From the NCBI GenBank assembly GCA_963817635.1, contig CAWFPR010000003.1:144476-208475 (forward strand): DNA of 64,000 nt, given 5' to 3'. The notes under the pieces are model-generated. The model had not been told where the DNA came from. It searched no databases and was given only the letters and a program-made list of their open reading frames with translations. Position numbers and translations under genes: made by a program. Shown one piece after another: positions 49,657-59,812 of this stretch (its first letter is position 1; every line of letters begins with the position of its first letter). Source of the stretch: CAWFPR01 sp963817635. Lineage in GTDB: Bacteria > Acidobacteriota > Vicinamibacteria > Vicinamibacterales > 2-12-FULL-66-21.

Positions 49657-51221
49657 TTCGCGAGCCCGAGTCCGCGCAGCGTGTCGCGGGCTTCGACCAG
49701 GCCGTAGCCGAACATGTCGTCACGTCCCGGGTCGCCCAGGTCGGTCGCGAACTTCTCGAGCGCCGCTTCAATCGCGGCGGGACGTGTGATGCCCTGCTGA
49801 TAGAGCATCGCCGCCAGGCCGGCGACGTGCGGCGCGGCCTGCGACGTCCCCGTGAAATAGTAGTAGGCGAAGATGTCGAAGCGCGGCGCGGAGAACGACG
49901 ACGGAAGGCTGAACGCCAGGTCGAGCGTCTGCTGGAGTACCCCGCCCTCGGCGCCGAAGCCGCGGAAGGAGCCTCCCGGCGCGGAGAGCTCGACCCAGCT
50001 GCCCGAGGACGAGTAGTACGCGTGATTGCGCTCGCGGTCGACCGCCGCGACCGAGACGGCGCCGTTCACGCGCGACGCGATTTCGGCGAGGACCTCGGTC
50101 GGGTTGCCGTCTTCGAAATCGTTGCCGGCCGCGATCACGATGAACGTGCCTTTCCCCACCGCGTACCTGATGGCGTCTTCAATCACCGGCGCCGGCGGGC
50201 CTGTGCGGCCGATGCTCATGTTGATGATCCTGGCGCCGTTGTCGGCCGCGTACCGGATACCGCGCGCGACGACATCGTCGGTCCCCTGGTTGGGCGAGCT
50301 GAAGATGTCGTCCCAGTCGGTGCTGATTACTTTCACGGGCATCAGCTTGACGTTGAATGCGACGCCGGCCGTGCCTATGCCGTTGTTGGTCAGCTGTCCG
50401 ACGGTGCCGCTCACGTGCGTGCCGTGTCCGTCGAGATCCAGCGGCAGGTCGTCGTCCCAGATGAAATCGTGCGGCTGCACGAAGCGGCCGGGCGCGAAGA
50501 GTTCGGTGGCCGCCGCAAACGGAACGTCCACCGTGCCGGCCGGATGCGCGACGCCGAGGTCGTCGGTGAAGGCCTGGACGTCGAAGCGCACGACGGCGCT
50601 CTCGAAGGCGACGCCCGTATCGAGGACGGCGACCGTGACCGCCGAGCCGGCCGCCCTCTGAATGTCCCAGGCGCGCTCGAGATCGAGCATCGGCAGGTTC
50701 CACTGGTAAGGCTGGTAGTACGGATCGTTGGGCACGAACATCGAGTGCACGCGGTACGCGGGCTGCGCGTACTCGACGTCCGGCCGCAGGCGCAGCGCCT
50801 CGGCGGCGGCCTCCGCGTCCTCGTTCGGGTCGATGCGGACGAGGTCGAAATTCGCGTTTGATGGCCGTTCGGACACCGACGCGGCGGGCGTCACGATCGA
50901 CAGGCTCTTGAGACGCGCCGCCGTCGACGCGCCGTCGCGGAATTTCACGATCAGCGTCCCGGCCGCGTAAGGCGCGCCCGAGCGGCCCGTCCGGTCGCGC
51001 GTCGCCGCCGGCACCATCGTCGGACCTCTGGACGTGGCCGACCGCCGGCCGGGATCCGGCGTCTCGACGCGCATCAGTCCCTGATCGACGGCGGACAGCG
51101 GATACGGGTAGAGGTAGGACCGGCGCGACAGGCCGGCATCCTGCCCGCCGCCGCGCGCGACGATGAGCGCGACCGCCGCGGCGATAAGGAAGATGAAACC
51201 GCGAAGGCGCACACGCGGCAC
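49653..51221 (-). CDS. Secreted subtilisin-like S8 serine protease
   Basis: The product has about 522 residues. The catalytic triad is visible: Asp in VAVLDTGVAF, His in DGHGTHVSGTVG, Ser in TGTSQAAPHVAG, with oxyanion Asn in IAAGNDFEDG. An N-terminal hydrophobic signal (GFIFLIAAAVALIVA) and an inhibitor-like propeptide (TLIVKFRDGASTAARLKSLS) precede the domain. I place the start at GTG 51221 (VPRVRLRGF), with a GTG at 51227 possible; a TACAAT box lies only a few bases upstream, so the message may be leaderless. The protease is likely exported and self-processed. Confidence 0.9.
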   Translation of the reverse strand: MPRVRLRGFIFLIAAAVALIVARGGGQDAGLSRRSYLYPYPLSAVDQGLMRVETPDPGRRSATSRGPTMVPAATRDRTGRSGAPYAAGTLIVKFRDGASTAARLKSLSIVTPAASVSERPSNANFDLVRIDPNEDAEAAAEALRLRPDVEYAQPAYRVHSMFVPNDPYYQPYQWNLPMLDLERAWDIQRAAGSAVTVAVLDTGVAFESAVVRFDVQAFTDDLGVAHPAGTVDVPFAAATELFAPGRFVQPHDFIWDDDLPLDLDGHGTHVSGTVGQLTNNGIGTAGVAFNVKLMPVKVISTDWDDIFSSPNQGTDDVVARGIRYAADNGARIINMSIGRTGPPAPVIEDAIRYAVGKGTFIVIAAGNDFEDGNPTEVLAEIASRVNGAVSVAAVDRERNHAYYSSSGSWVELSAPGGSFRGFGAEGGVLQQTLDLAFSLPSSFSAPRFDIFAYYYFTGTSQAAPHVAGLAAMLYQQGITRPAAIEAALEKFATDLGDPGRDDMFGYGLVEARDTLRGLGLAK

Positions 51222-51476
51222 GGTCACATTGTAGTTGGAATCCCATGGCTGACACGCTATTTCACACGGTGTGCCCGCAGGCGTTCTACCGCCCGGAGGC
51301 CGCGTGTGCAATCCGGCACAGCCGGTCAAGCGTCCTCCTGATACGTTCAGATGGCGGAGCTTTGCGCGCCCCGCGCGAGCCAGCTCGAGCACGAGGCACT
51401 CGGGTCCCGGCCGTCCTGCTCTCGCGAATCAACGGCGTCTTCCGCCGCCCCGAGGTCGTGGCGGCCTGAGGCGGTC

Positions 51477-53489
51477 ATGAACAGCACAGCGTCCACGCTC
51501 CTGACCATCGTCCTGATGTGCGGTGTTGCGCGGCCGTCACCCGCGCAGACACCGCCTGTGCGCGATCTCGCGACCGCGACGATCGAAGACCTGATGAGCA
51601 TCGAGATCACGTCGGCGGCGCGGAAGGAGCAGCGCGCCGACGAGGTGCCCGCGGCGGTGTTCGTGATCAGCCAGGACGACATCCGCCGCTCCGGTCTCCG
51701 TACGGTTCCGGAGCTGCTCCGGCTCGTGCCGGGGACGCAGGTCGTGCAAATCAACGCGGACAAGTGGGCGGTCTCCATCCGCGGGTTCAACCAGCTCTAC
51801 GCGAACAAGCTGCTGGTGCTGGTGGACGGCCGGTCGGTGTACAACCGCAGCTTCTCCGGGGTGTATTGGGAGTCCGTGGACCTGCTGCTCGACGACATCG
51901 ATCGCATCGAGGTCGTGCGCGGTCCGGGTGGAGCAACGTGGGGGGCCAACGCCGTCAACGGCGTCATCAACATCGTGACCGCCAGCGCGGCGAAGACCCA
52001 GGGCGGGCTCCTCCGCGTCAGCACAGGCACGTTCGACGGGTCGCAGGTGTCCGCCCGGTACGGCGGTTCGCTCGGCACCGCGGCGTACCGGGTCTTCTCG
52101 CAGTGGTCGCGCCACGGCGACACGGTCCTCGACGAGGCGGGCACGCCGGCCGGCGATACCTGGACGAGCCTCGTCAACGGGTTGCGCGTGGACTGGACGG
52201 GCGAGAAGAGCGCGTTCATCCTGGACGCAGGCGCTGTCACCAACCGGGCGCATTCGCTGTGGCTGTCGCTGGCAAGCCCGACCTCCGGGGTTCCCGCGCC
52301 CGACGGGGCCCGCAGCGAGCTGAACAGCGGGAGCATCCTGGGCCGGTGGACGCGAACAACCGGGGGGTCATCGTCCTGGCAGGTCCAGGCGTCGGCTGAC
52401 GTGCGCCACAGGACCCAGGCCGGAACGCCGGAGCGCGAGAGCATCTTCGACATCGGTGCGCAATACCACGTGAAGGCCGGCGCGCGTCATGACGTGGTGA
52501 CGGGCACCGGCTATCGATTCGTGACCACATGGAGCGACGGCACGTTCACGCATTCGCTGACGCCCGCCTCCAGCGACATCGCGGTGTTCAGCGCGTTCCT
52601 TCAGGACGAGATCGCGATCGGACAGCGCGTGCGGATGACGCTTGGCTCGCGTCTCGACCACGACACGGTGGCGGACTGGAGCGTCGCGCCGACCGCGCGG
52701 GTTGTGTGGGACGTCAGCCCGCATCGCCAGCGCGCCTGGGCCGCGATCTCGCGCGCGAACCGGACGCCGTCGGTGAGCGATCTGAACCTGCGCCTGAACT
52801 ACGCGACGTTCCCGGGACCGCAGGGCGTGCCGGTCGTGCTCGGGGTCATCGGCAACCCCAGCTTCGCCAGCGAGACGCTGGTCAGCGCCGACATGGGGTA
52901 CCGCCTCCAGCTCGGCCGGCGCGCGTCAGTGGACGTGGCGGCGTTTCGCGGCGACTACGACAGTCTCCAGACGGACGAGCCCGTTGCGCCGATCTTCGAG
53001 ACGGCGCCGCCGCCCCCGCACCTCGCGGTGCTCACGCAGTTCGCCAACCTCCTGGAGGCGGACACGACTGGCGTCGAGGTCGCCGCCACCTGGATGCCCG
53101 ACAGCCGGTGGCGGTTCGATGGCTCGTTCTCCGCCGTGCATCTGGCGCCGCACCTCGATCCGGCGAGCCTGGACACGGCGAAGAATCGATTCGACGGGAA
53201 CGCGCCGGCCCGCAGCGCGCAGTTCCACTCGACGGTCAGGCTCGGCCTGCGTACCGAGCTGACGGCGGCGCTCTATCGCGTGGGCGCGCTGCGAGAGCTG
53301 GCGGTGCCGGCCTACACGCGAGCGGACGTCAGGCTCGAGTATGCGCTGACGCCCGCGCTCTCGTTCGTGGCGGGAGGGCAGAACCTCTTCGAACGCACCC
53401 ATGCCGAGCAGGTGGGCCGCGCGGGAACAGCGGCGACGCTGGTGCCACGGAGCGCATCGATTGGCCTGGTCTGGAAGTCACGGCCGTGA
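51477..53489 (+). CDS. TonB-dependent outer-membrane receptor
   Basis: The product has 670 residues. Signal peptide to PSPAQ; a TonB-box region (TIEDLMSIEITSAARKEQRA), a plug domain (VFVISQDDIRRSGLRTVPEL, GPGGATWGANAVNGVINIVT) and a 22-strand barrel ending VPRSASIGLVWKSRP with a C-terminal aromatic belt. Start ATG 51477 just before the signal. The plug type I associate with TonB receptors fused or paired to YfiR-like proteins, and the YfiR-like gene overlaps its stop, so they work as a module. The ligand is unknown. Confidence 0.92.
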   Translation: MNSTASTLLTIVLMCGVARPSPAQTPPVRDLATATIEDLMSIEITSAARKEQRADEVPAAVFVISQDDIRRSGLRTVPELLRLVPGTQVVQINADKWAVSIRGFNQLYANKLLVLVDGRSVYNRSFSGVYWESVDLLLDDIDRIEVVRGPGGATWGANAVNGVINIVTASAAKTQGGLLRVSTGTFDGSQVSARYGGSLGTAAYRVFSQWSRHGDTVLDEAGTPAGDTWTSLVNGLRVDWTGEKSAFILDAGAVTNRAHSLWLSLASPTSGVPAPDGARSELNSGSILGRWTRTTGGSSSWQVQASADVRHRTQAGTPERESIFDIGAQYHVKAGARHDVVTGTGYRFVTTWSDGTFTHSLTPASSDIAVFSAFLQDEIAIGQRVRMTLGSRLDHDTVADWSVAPTARVVWDVSPHRQRAWAAISRANRTPSVSDLNLRLNYATFPGPQGVPVVLGVIGNPSFASETLVSADMGYRLQLGRRASVDVAAFRGDYDSLQTDEPVAPIFETAPPPPHLAVLTQFANLLEADTTGVEVAATWMPDSRWRFDGSFSAVHLAPHLDPASLDTAKNRFDGNAPARSAQFHSTVRLGLRTELTAALYRVGALRELAVPAYTRADVRLEYALTPALSFVAGGQNLFERTHAEQVGRAGTAATLVPRSASIGLVWKSRP

Positions 53490-54031
53490 AGCGGAGGACC
53501 GCGTTCCGCGCGAGCGCCGCGCTCGGCGCGATCGTCATCGCGGCGACCGCGATCGCGGCCGACGGCGGGGGCCAGCCCGCACCTGAGGCCGCCGTGAAGG
53601 CGGCGTTTCTCTACAACTTCGCCAAGTTCACCGAGTGGCCGGCGCTTCCGCCGGCCGCCCCCATCGTCGTCTGCGTCGTGGGTGACGACGGGGTCGCCGC
53701 GGCGCTCGTCGAGATGACCACCGGCCGGAACATCAGCGGTCATGCGCTGGCGATCTGGCGGCCGGAAGCGAGTGCCTCGTGGCGGAGCTGCCACCTGTTG
53801 TTCGTCACGGCTGCCGAAACCCGTCGATCGGAAGCGCGGCTGCTCGAAATCAGGTCCCTGCCTGTTCTGAGCGTCGGCGACGGCGAGGGTTTCGCGCAGA
53901 CAAGCGGCATCATCGAGCTCTTCGTCGAAAACGGACGGATGCGCTTCGCGATTAACGTGACCGCGGTGAAGAGCTCGGGGTTGCGCCTCAGCTCCCGGTT
54001 GCTCGAACTCGCCAAGGTCGTACGGGACTAG
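53486..54031 (+). CDS. YfiR-like periplasmic protein (DUF4154)
   Basis: The product has 181 residues starting at GTG 53486, overlapping the TonB receptor stop (GTGA). Signal peptide (RASAALGAIVIAATAIAADG), then the DUF4154 opening VKAAFLYNFAKFTEWP and the closing SSGLRLSSRLLELAKVV. YfiR in Pseudomonas represses a diguanylate cyclase from the periplasm; here the partner is a receptor and no cyclase is adjacent. The 3' end overlaps hyaD (convergent) by 44 bp. Confidence 0.88.
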   Translation: MKRRTAFRASAALGAIVIAATAIAADGGGQPAPEAAVKAAFLYNFAKFTEWPALPPAAPIVVCVVGDDGVAAALVEMTTGRNISGHALAIWRPEASASWRSCHLLFVTAAETRRSEARLLEIRSLPVLSVGDGEGFAQTSGIIELFVENGRMRFAINVTAVKSSGLRLSSRLLELAKVVRD

Positions 54032-54539
54032 CATGTTCGCAGGCCATCACGGCCTCAATGCGTGGTTCCGCCGCCAGTCTGAGGCTGGTGACAATCGCGC
54101 GCACGGTCTCGACGACCCGTGGCACTGCGCCTTCGACCTCCGGAGAGAGCGTCAGGCACATCGGCTCGATGCCGTCGATCGAGACGGTGACGAGGTGCAG
54201 GTCAGGCAGGTGGCCCAAAAGCGCCGTGGCCTCGACGAGATCGCGCAGGCCGATGTCGTGCGCCGAGAGCGACGGCGGGAAGTCCGACGCGAAGCGCGGC
54301 CTGATCACGCCGATCGTGCCGGGCGGGCGTCCGTCCGCGGTCGCATCGATCATGACCACCGGCTCATAGTCCTGGAGCAGCGACAGCAGGTGGAAGCCGC
54401 CCGTGCCGCCATCCACGATCGTGACGCCGGCGGGCCACGGGTCCGCCTCGAGGCGACGAACGGTGTGGACCCCCACCCCTTCGTCGCCCATCAGCACGTT
54501 GCCGATTCCGAGAATCAGCAGGCCGGAAGACTGCGCCAC
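53988..54539 (-). CDS. hyaD: Hydrogenase maturation endopeptidase HyaD/HybD
   Basis: The product has 183 residues starting at GTG 54539. Nickel-binding residues of the HybD family are in place: Glu20 in GIGNVLMGDEGVG, Asp65 in VVMIDATADG and His94 in SAHDIGLRD. It removes the C-terminal extension of the large subunit after nickel insertion. It starts one base after the hyaC stop and is the last gene of the hydrogenase operon; its end overlaps the convergent yfiR-like gene by 44 bp. Confidence 0.95.
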   Translation of the reverse strand: MAQSSGLLILGIGNVLMGDEGVGVHTVRRLEADPWPAGVTIVDGGTGGFHLLSLLQDYEPVVMIDATADGRPPGTIGVIRPRFASDFPPSLSAHDIGLRDLVEATALLGHLPDLHLVTVSIDGIEPMCLTLSPEVEGAVPRVVETVRAIVTSLRLAAEPRIEAVMACEHASPVRPWRVRATGS

Positions 54540-54540
54540 G

Positions 54541-55227
54541 TCAGCGCTCCCGCCGCTCGATGAACTTCCACCCTCCGGCCATCGACGAGATGACGCCGCG
54601 CCCCTCCACGTAGTCGTGGTAGAAGGTGAGGTAGACGTGCACGATCGCGAAGAGCACGAAGAACCACATCATCGCGTGGTGCCACTGGCGCACCGCGAAG
54701 CCGCCTCCCATCAGCGGCACGATCCACGCGAACATCTTCGGCAGCGTCGAGGTGCTCATCGCCGCGTACATGCCGAAACCGGTGATCGCCTGGAAGAGAA
54801 ACGCCAGGAACAACAGGAAGTAGGTCCATCCGGCGAGCGCGTTGTGGCCGACCGAGGGAATTTCCTCGCCCGTCGCCAGCAGGACATCGGTCTTCAGCAC
54901 GCTGTACGCCTCCCGGCGCTGGCGGCGGAAGAGCCGCGGCGTGAGCGGCAGGAAATTGTCCCACCGCGCGTACCGGTTACCGACGAACCCCCAGTAGATT
55001 CGCCCGACGAAGTTGAAGAAGAACACGAACGCGGTCGCGAAGTGGACGAAGCGGACCGTTCCGAACCAGTAGCCCTGGTACGCTTCGGTTGACGACGTAA
55101 ACGACACGGGCTTGCCGATGATGTAGCCGGTGACGATCAGGATGACCACCGACAGCGCATTCACCCAGTGATAGAGCCGGACCGGCCACTCCCAGACGTA
55201 CACCCGTTCCATCGTCACGGTATTCAT
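54541..55227 (-). CDS. hyaC: Ni/Fe-hydrogenase b-type cytochrome subunit HyaC
   Basis: The product has 228 residues and four transmembrane helices. Helix 1 has WPVRLYHWVNALSVVILIV and helix 4 WFFVLFAIVHVYLTFYHDYV, with the haem-ligand histidines expected for HyaC/HupC (RLYHW, FVHFATAF, QWHHAMM). It anchors the heterodimer on the periplasmic face and passes electrons to quinone. Start ATG 55227 with GGGAG seven bases upstream. A 200-bp gap with a large inverted repeat separates it from hyaB. Confidence 0.94.
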   Translation of the reverse strand: MNTVTMERVYVWEWPVRLYHWVNALSVVILIVTGYIIGKPVSFTSSTEAYQGYWFGTVRFVHFATAFVFFFNFVGRIYWGFVGNRYARWDNFLPLTPRLFRRQRREAYSVLKTDVLLATGEEIPSVGHNALAGWTYFLLFLAFLFQAITGFGMYAAMSTSTLPKMFAWIVPLMGGGFAVRQWHHAMMWFFVLFAIVHVYLTFYHDYVEGRGVISSMAGGWKFIERRER

Positions 55228-55315
55228 GGGCCACTCCCAGTCCCCGCATCAGCGGGCCATTCGAGACATGCCGGTCCGCGAGGCTGAGCCTCCGTGGTTC
55301 CTGACGCCGCTTCCC

Positions 55316-55427
55316 TAGCAGGCCGCTGAAACATGCCGGCCTGCGTTGCATCGACGCCCTGAATCCGCCCCTTCTTCCATTTTCCATTTGCCATTTGCCA
55401 TCAGGATGGCTTGTTTCAGCCGTCCTG

Positions 55428-55430
<3 letters not shown>
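55316..55430. repeat. Large imperfect inverted repeat between hyaB and hyaC
   Basis: CTAGCAGGCCGCTGAAACA at the left pairs imperfectly with TGTTTCAGCCGTCCTGCTAG at the right; the loop is about 70 nt and holds TTTCCATTTGCCATTTGCC tandem words. The right arm ends on the hyaB stop codon. It has the form of a small mobile repeat (MITE- or REP-like) and could also stabilise or attenuate the hyaB-hyaC message. Confidence 0.55.
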
Positions 55431-57161
<1,731 letters not shown>

Positions 57162-57164
57162 GGC

Positions 57165-58320
57165 GCGCTGCTCCTCCGTCCGGCTTGCCTGGCTCGGGCC
57201 GTCGCGCCGGACCTGCGTCGCCGCTGCTTCGGCGGTGCCGCTGCTGCCAATCATCCGGCGTTTGCGGACGTTGGTCACCACCGCGTGCGCGGCAATCCCG
57301 GCCACGGTCACGCACGCCGGCGACGATGCCGATCGTGTCGGCCGTCGCTCTCGATGCCGAAGCCGGGGAAGTTCGGCAGGTGCTGGTAGAACGGGCCGTT
57401 GTCCCAGAAGTTCGCCTCGCTGCAGCCGATGCAGCCGTGGCCGGACTGGATCGGGAAGCTGGCGCCGTCGTTCCACCGCGTCACGCCGCAGGCGTTGTAG
57501 GTGACCGGGCCGCGGCAGCCCATCTTGTAGAGGCAGTAGCCCTTGCTGCGCGTTCTCGTCGTCCCACGACTCGACGAAGAGCCCGGCGTCGTAGTTCGGG
57601 CGGCGATAGCACGTGTCGTGCACGCGGCGTGCGTAGAACGCCTTCGGCCGGCCGAGGCGATCGAGCTGCGGGATCGTGCCGAAGGTGAGCAGCTGCACGA
57701 TCGTCGCCGGCCATCACGTCGCGCGATCGGCGGGCAGCCCGGCACGTTGATGATCGGCTTGCCGCTGATGATCTTGTGGATCGGCGTGGCGCCGGTGGGA
57801 TTGGGCTTGGCGGCCTGGATGCAGCCGTTCGATGCGCAACTGCCCCACGCGATGATCGCCTTGGCGCCGCTCGGCCGCTTCCTGCACGATGTCGAGCGCC
57901 GTGCGGCCGCCGATGCAGCAGTAGACGCCGCCCGGCCTCGGTCGGCACCGAGCCCTCGACGAGCATCAGGTACTCGCCGTTGTACTTCTTCATCGTCTCG
58001 TGCAGCGCCTCTTCCGCCTGGTGGCCGGCGGCCGCCTGCAGCGTCTCGGTGTAGTCGAGCGAGATCTTGTCGAGCACGATGTCGGCGACGATCGGGTGCG
58101 ACGAGCGGATGAACGACTCGCTGCAGCAGGTGCACTCCTGGAAGTGGAACCAGACGACCGGGAGGCGCGGCTTCGTCTCGAGCGCGTGGACGACGCGCCC
58201 GACGGCGGACGCTTCGATGCCCGCCGCGGCCGCCATCCAGGTGCAGAAGTGGATGAAGTCCCGTCGAGTGTAGCCCTGGGATTGCGCATGTTCCCAGATC
58301 GTCAGGCGCGACCGGCTCAT
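57165..58320 (-). CDS. hyaA: [NiFe]-hydrogenase small subunit HyaA, O2-tolerant type (several single-base shifts)
   Basis: ATG 58320 opens MSRSRLTIWEHAQ with a Tat signal (YTRRDFIHFCTW). The proximal cluster region has ECTCCSESFIR, then WGSCASNGCIQ and VPGCPP: six cysteines including the two extra ones known from Hyd-1-like O2-tolerant enzymes. Distal and medial cluster residues follow (CYRRPNYDAG, YCLYKMGCRGP, GHGCIGCSE). Frame shifts near 57930, 57870, 57720, 57705, 57543, 57347 and 57318 are each one added G or C. The C-terminal anchor (VTVAGIAAHAVVTNVRKRR) runs to about 57170, but the exact stop is unresolved. Confidence 0.85.
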
Positions 58321-58349
58321 GATGGCCTCCTAGCTTCCGGCTCCCGTCG

Positions 58350-58610
58350 TCACGATTCCCCCGCGCGACGGCCAAGCGCCGCAGGCAGGTCGAAGGAATC
58401 GTCCGGCAACGATCGCACCGTCTCGATGTGCAGAGCGCCGTCGATCGCAATGCGATCACCGAGGTGAAGATCGCTGGCGAGCTCCGGCGCCAGCTTCAGG
58501 ACAATCACCTGGTGCAGGACCACACACAACGAACAGACGGCATCGGTGGCGATGATCTCGACGATCTCGCCTTCGAGCGCGAGAACGGACTGAGGTCCGT
58601 CATCAGGCAC
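58350..58610 (-). CDS. Small protein upstream of hyaA (HypC-like fold possible)
   Basis: The product has 86 residues; GTG 58610 follows GGAG by eight bases. LALEGEIVEIIATDAVCSLC then VVLHQVIVLKLAPEL and LHLGDRIAIDG suggests a small beta-barrel with the GDxI turn of HypC/HupF-like OB folds, but it lacks the HypC Met-Cys start. It ends 29 nt before hyaA. It may be a hydrogenase-specific chaperone; I am not sure of the family. Confidence 0.55.
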   Translation of the reverse strand: MPDDGPQSVLALEGEIVEIIATDAVCSLCVVLHQVIVLKLAPELASDLHLGDRIAIDGALHIETVRSLPDDSFDLPAALGRRAGES

Positions 58611-58626
58611 GTTCGGAGCTCCAACG

Positions 58627-58643
58627 CCGCAATCCGGTTGCCT
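58627..58643 (-). promoter_or_regulatory. Candidate sigma-54 promoter of hydrogenase operon
   Basis: The minus strand 58643-58627 reads AGGCAACCGGATTGCGG: GG and TTGC with the exact 10-base separation of -24/-12 promoters (consensus TGGCAC-N5-TTGC). It lies between the sigma-54 activator gene and the hydrogenase genes. The implied start near 58617 leaves almost no leader for GTG 58610, which weakens either that start codon or the promoter call. The rest of 58611-58814 shows nothing else. Confidence 0.4.
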
Positions 58644-58814
58644 TAGGGTGTGCGGGAACTCGGTGTTGGGCTGCAGGGAGCGTACCAGCGCTGCCGTCAG
58701 GATTCAGGCCTGGTTTCGACCGGCCCCAGCGATGCCGCCGGCACCGTGCGCGGGTTTCCGTGGTGGGGCAGCGGAGATCCGCGGGACGGACGCCGAGGTG
58801 GCCCGGAGGGTGAG

Positions 58815-59795
58815 CTAGGAGGGATCGGGCTCGTCGAGCCCGTGCCGCTTCAACTTGTCGCGCAGCGTTGACGCGCTCAGCCCGAGCTGGCGGGCGGCGG
58901 CCGTGCGGTTGCCGCCCGCGTCCGACAACGCCTGGCGCAGCAGCCGGGTCTCGAGGCACTCGACGACCTCGGTGAAGGTCATCCGCTGATCGACCATGCA
59001 GCGGGCGCACGCCGTCACGAGCTGCTCCACCGGCTGCCCGCGATGAATCTCCGGCGGCAGATCCGCGAGCGTCACTGCGCCCTGGCTGAAGAGCGCAAGA
59101 CGCTGGGCGACGTTGCGCAGCTCGCGGACGTTGCCCGGCCAGTCGTAGTCCATGAGCGCCTGTTCGGCTTCCGGCGAGACCGTGATGGGCCGGCCGGGCG
59201 CGAACCGGCGGAGGAAATGCTCGACCAGCAGCGGCACGTCGTCACGACGTTCCCGAAGCGGCGGCAGCACGAGCGGGAAGACGTTCAGGCGGTAGAACAG
59301 ATCCGAGCGGAAGAGGTTGCGCGCAACCATCTCGCGCAGATCGACCTTCGACGCGCTGACGACGCGGACGTCCACCGGGATCGTCGTGCGTCCGCCGACG
59401 TGCATCACTTCGCCGGACTCGAGCACGCGCAGCAGCTTCGCCTGCACCGCCTGCGGCACGTCGTCGATATCGTCGAGAAAGAGCGTGCCGGTGTCGGCCA
59501 TCTCGAAGAGCCCCTTTTTGTCGATCAGGGCCCCGGTGAATGCCCCGCGCTCGTGGCCGAACAGCTCGCTTTCGATCAGGTCGTGCGGCATCGCCGACAG
59601 CGAGATCTTGATGAAGGGGCGGTCCCAGCGCCCGCTGACGCGGTGGATGTAATCAGCGACGAGTTCCTTGCCCGAGCCCGTCTCGCCGATGATGAGCACC
59701 GACGTGTCCGACCGGGCGATCGTCTCCGCGCGGGCGAGGATCCCGCGGATGACCTCGCTGCGGGTGACGATCGCGATGGAAGCGGATGGCGCCAT
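58815..59795 (-). CDS. Sigma-54-dependent activator, AAA+ and Fis HTH only
   Basis: The product has 326 residues. AAA+ domain with Walker A GETGSGKE, the sigma-54 contact loop ELFGHERGAFTGA, Walker B GTLFLDDID and arginine fingers (RSDLFYRLNVFPLVLPPLRE), then a C-terminal Fis helix-turn-helix (NRTAAARQLGLSASTLRDKL). There is no receiver or other N-terminal sensory domain, unlike HupR/HoxA, so control must come from level or a partner. It sits directly upstream of the hydrogenase genes and 17 nt after the symporter gene. Confidence 0.93.
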   Translation of the reverse strand: MAPSASIAIVTRSEVIRGILARAETIARSDTSVLIIGETGSGKELVADYIHRVSGRWDRPFIKISLSAMPHDLIESELFGHERGAFTGALIDKKGLFEMADTGTLFLDDIDDVPQAVQAKLLRVLESGEVMHVGGRTTIPVDVRVVSASKVDLREMVARNLFRSDLFYRLNVFPLVLPPLRERRDDVPLLVEHFLRRFAPGRPITVSPEAEQALMDYDWPGNVRELRNVAQRLALFSQGAVTLADLPPEIHRGQPVEQLVTACARCMVDQRMTFTEVVECLETRLLRQALSDAGGNRTAAARQLGLSASTLRDKLKRHGLDEPDPS

Positions 59796-59812
59796 CTTGC
59801 GGCCGGGTCCCT

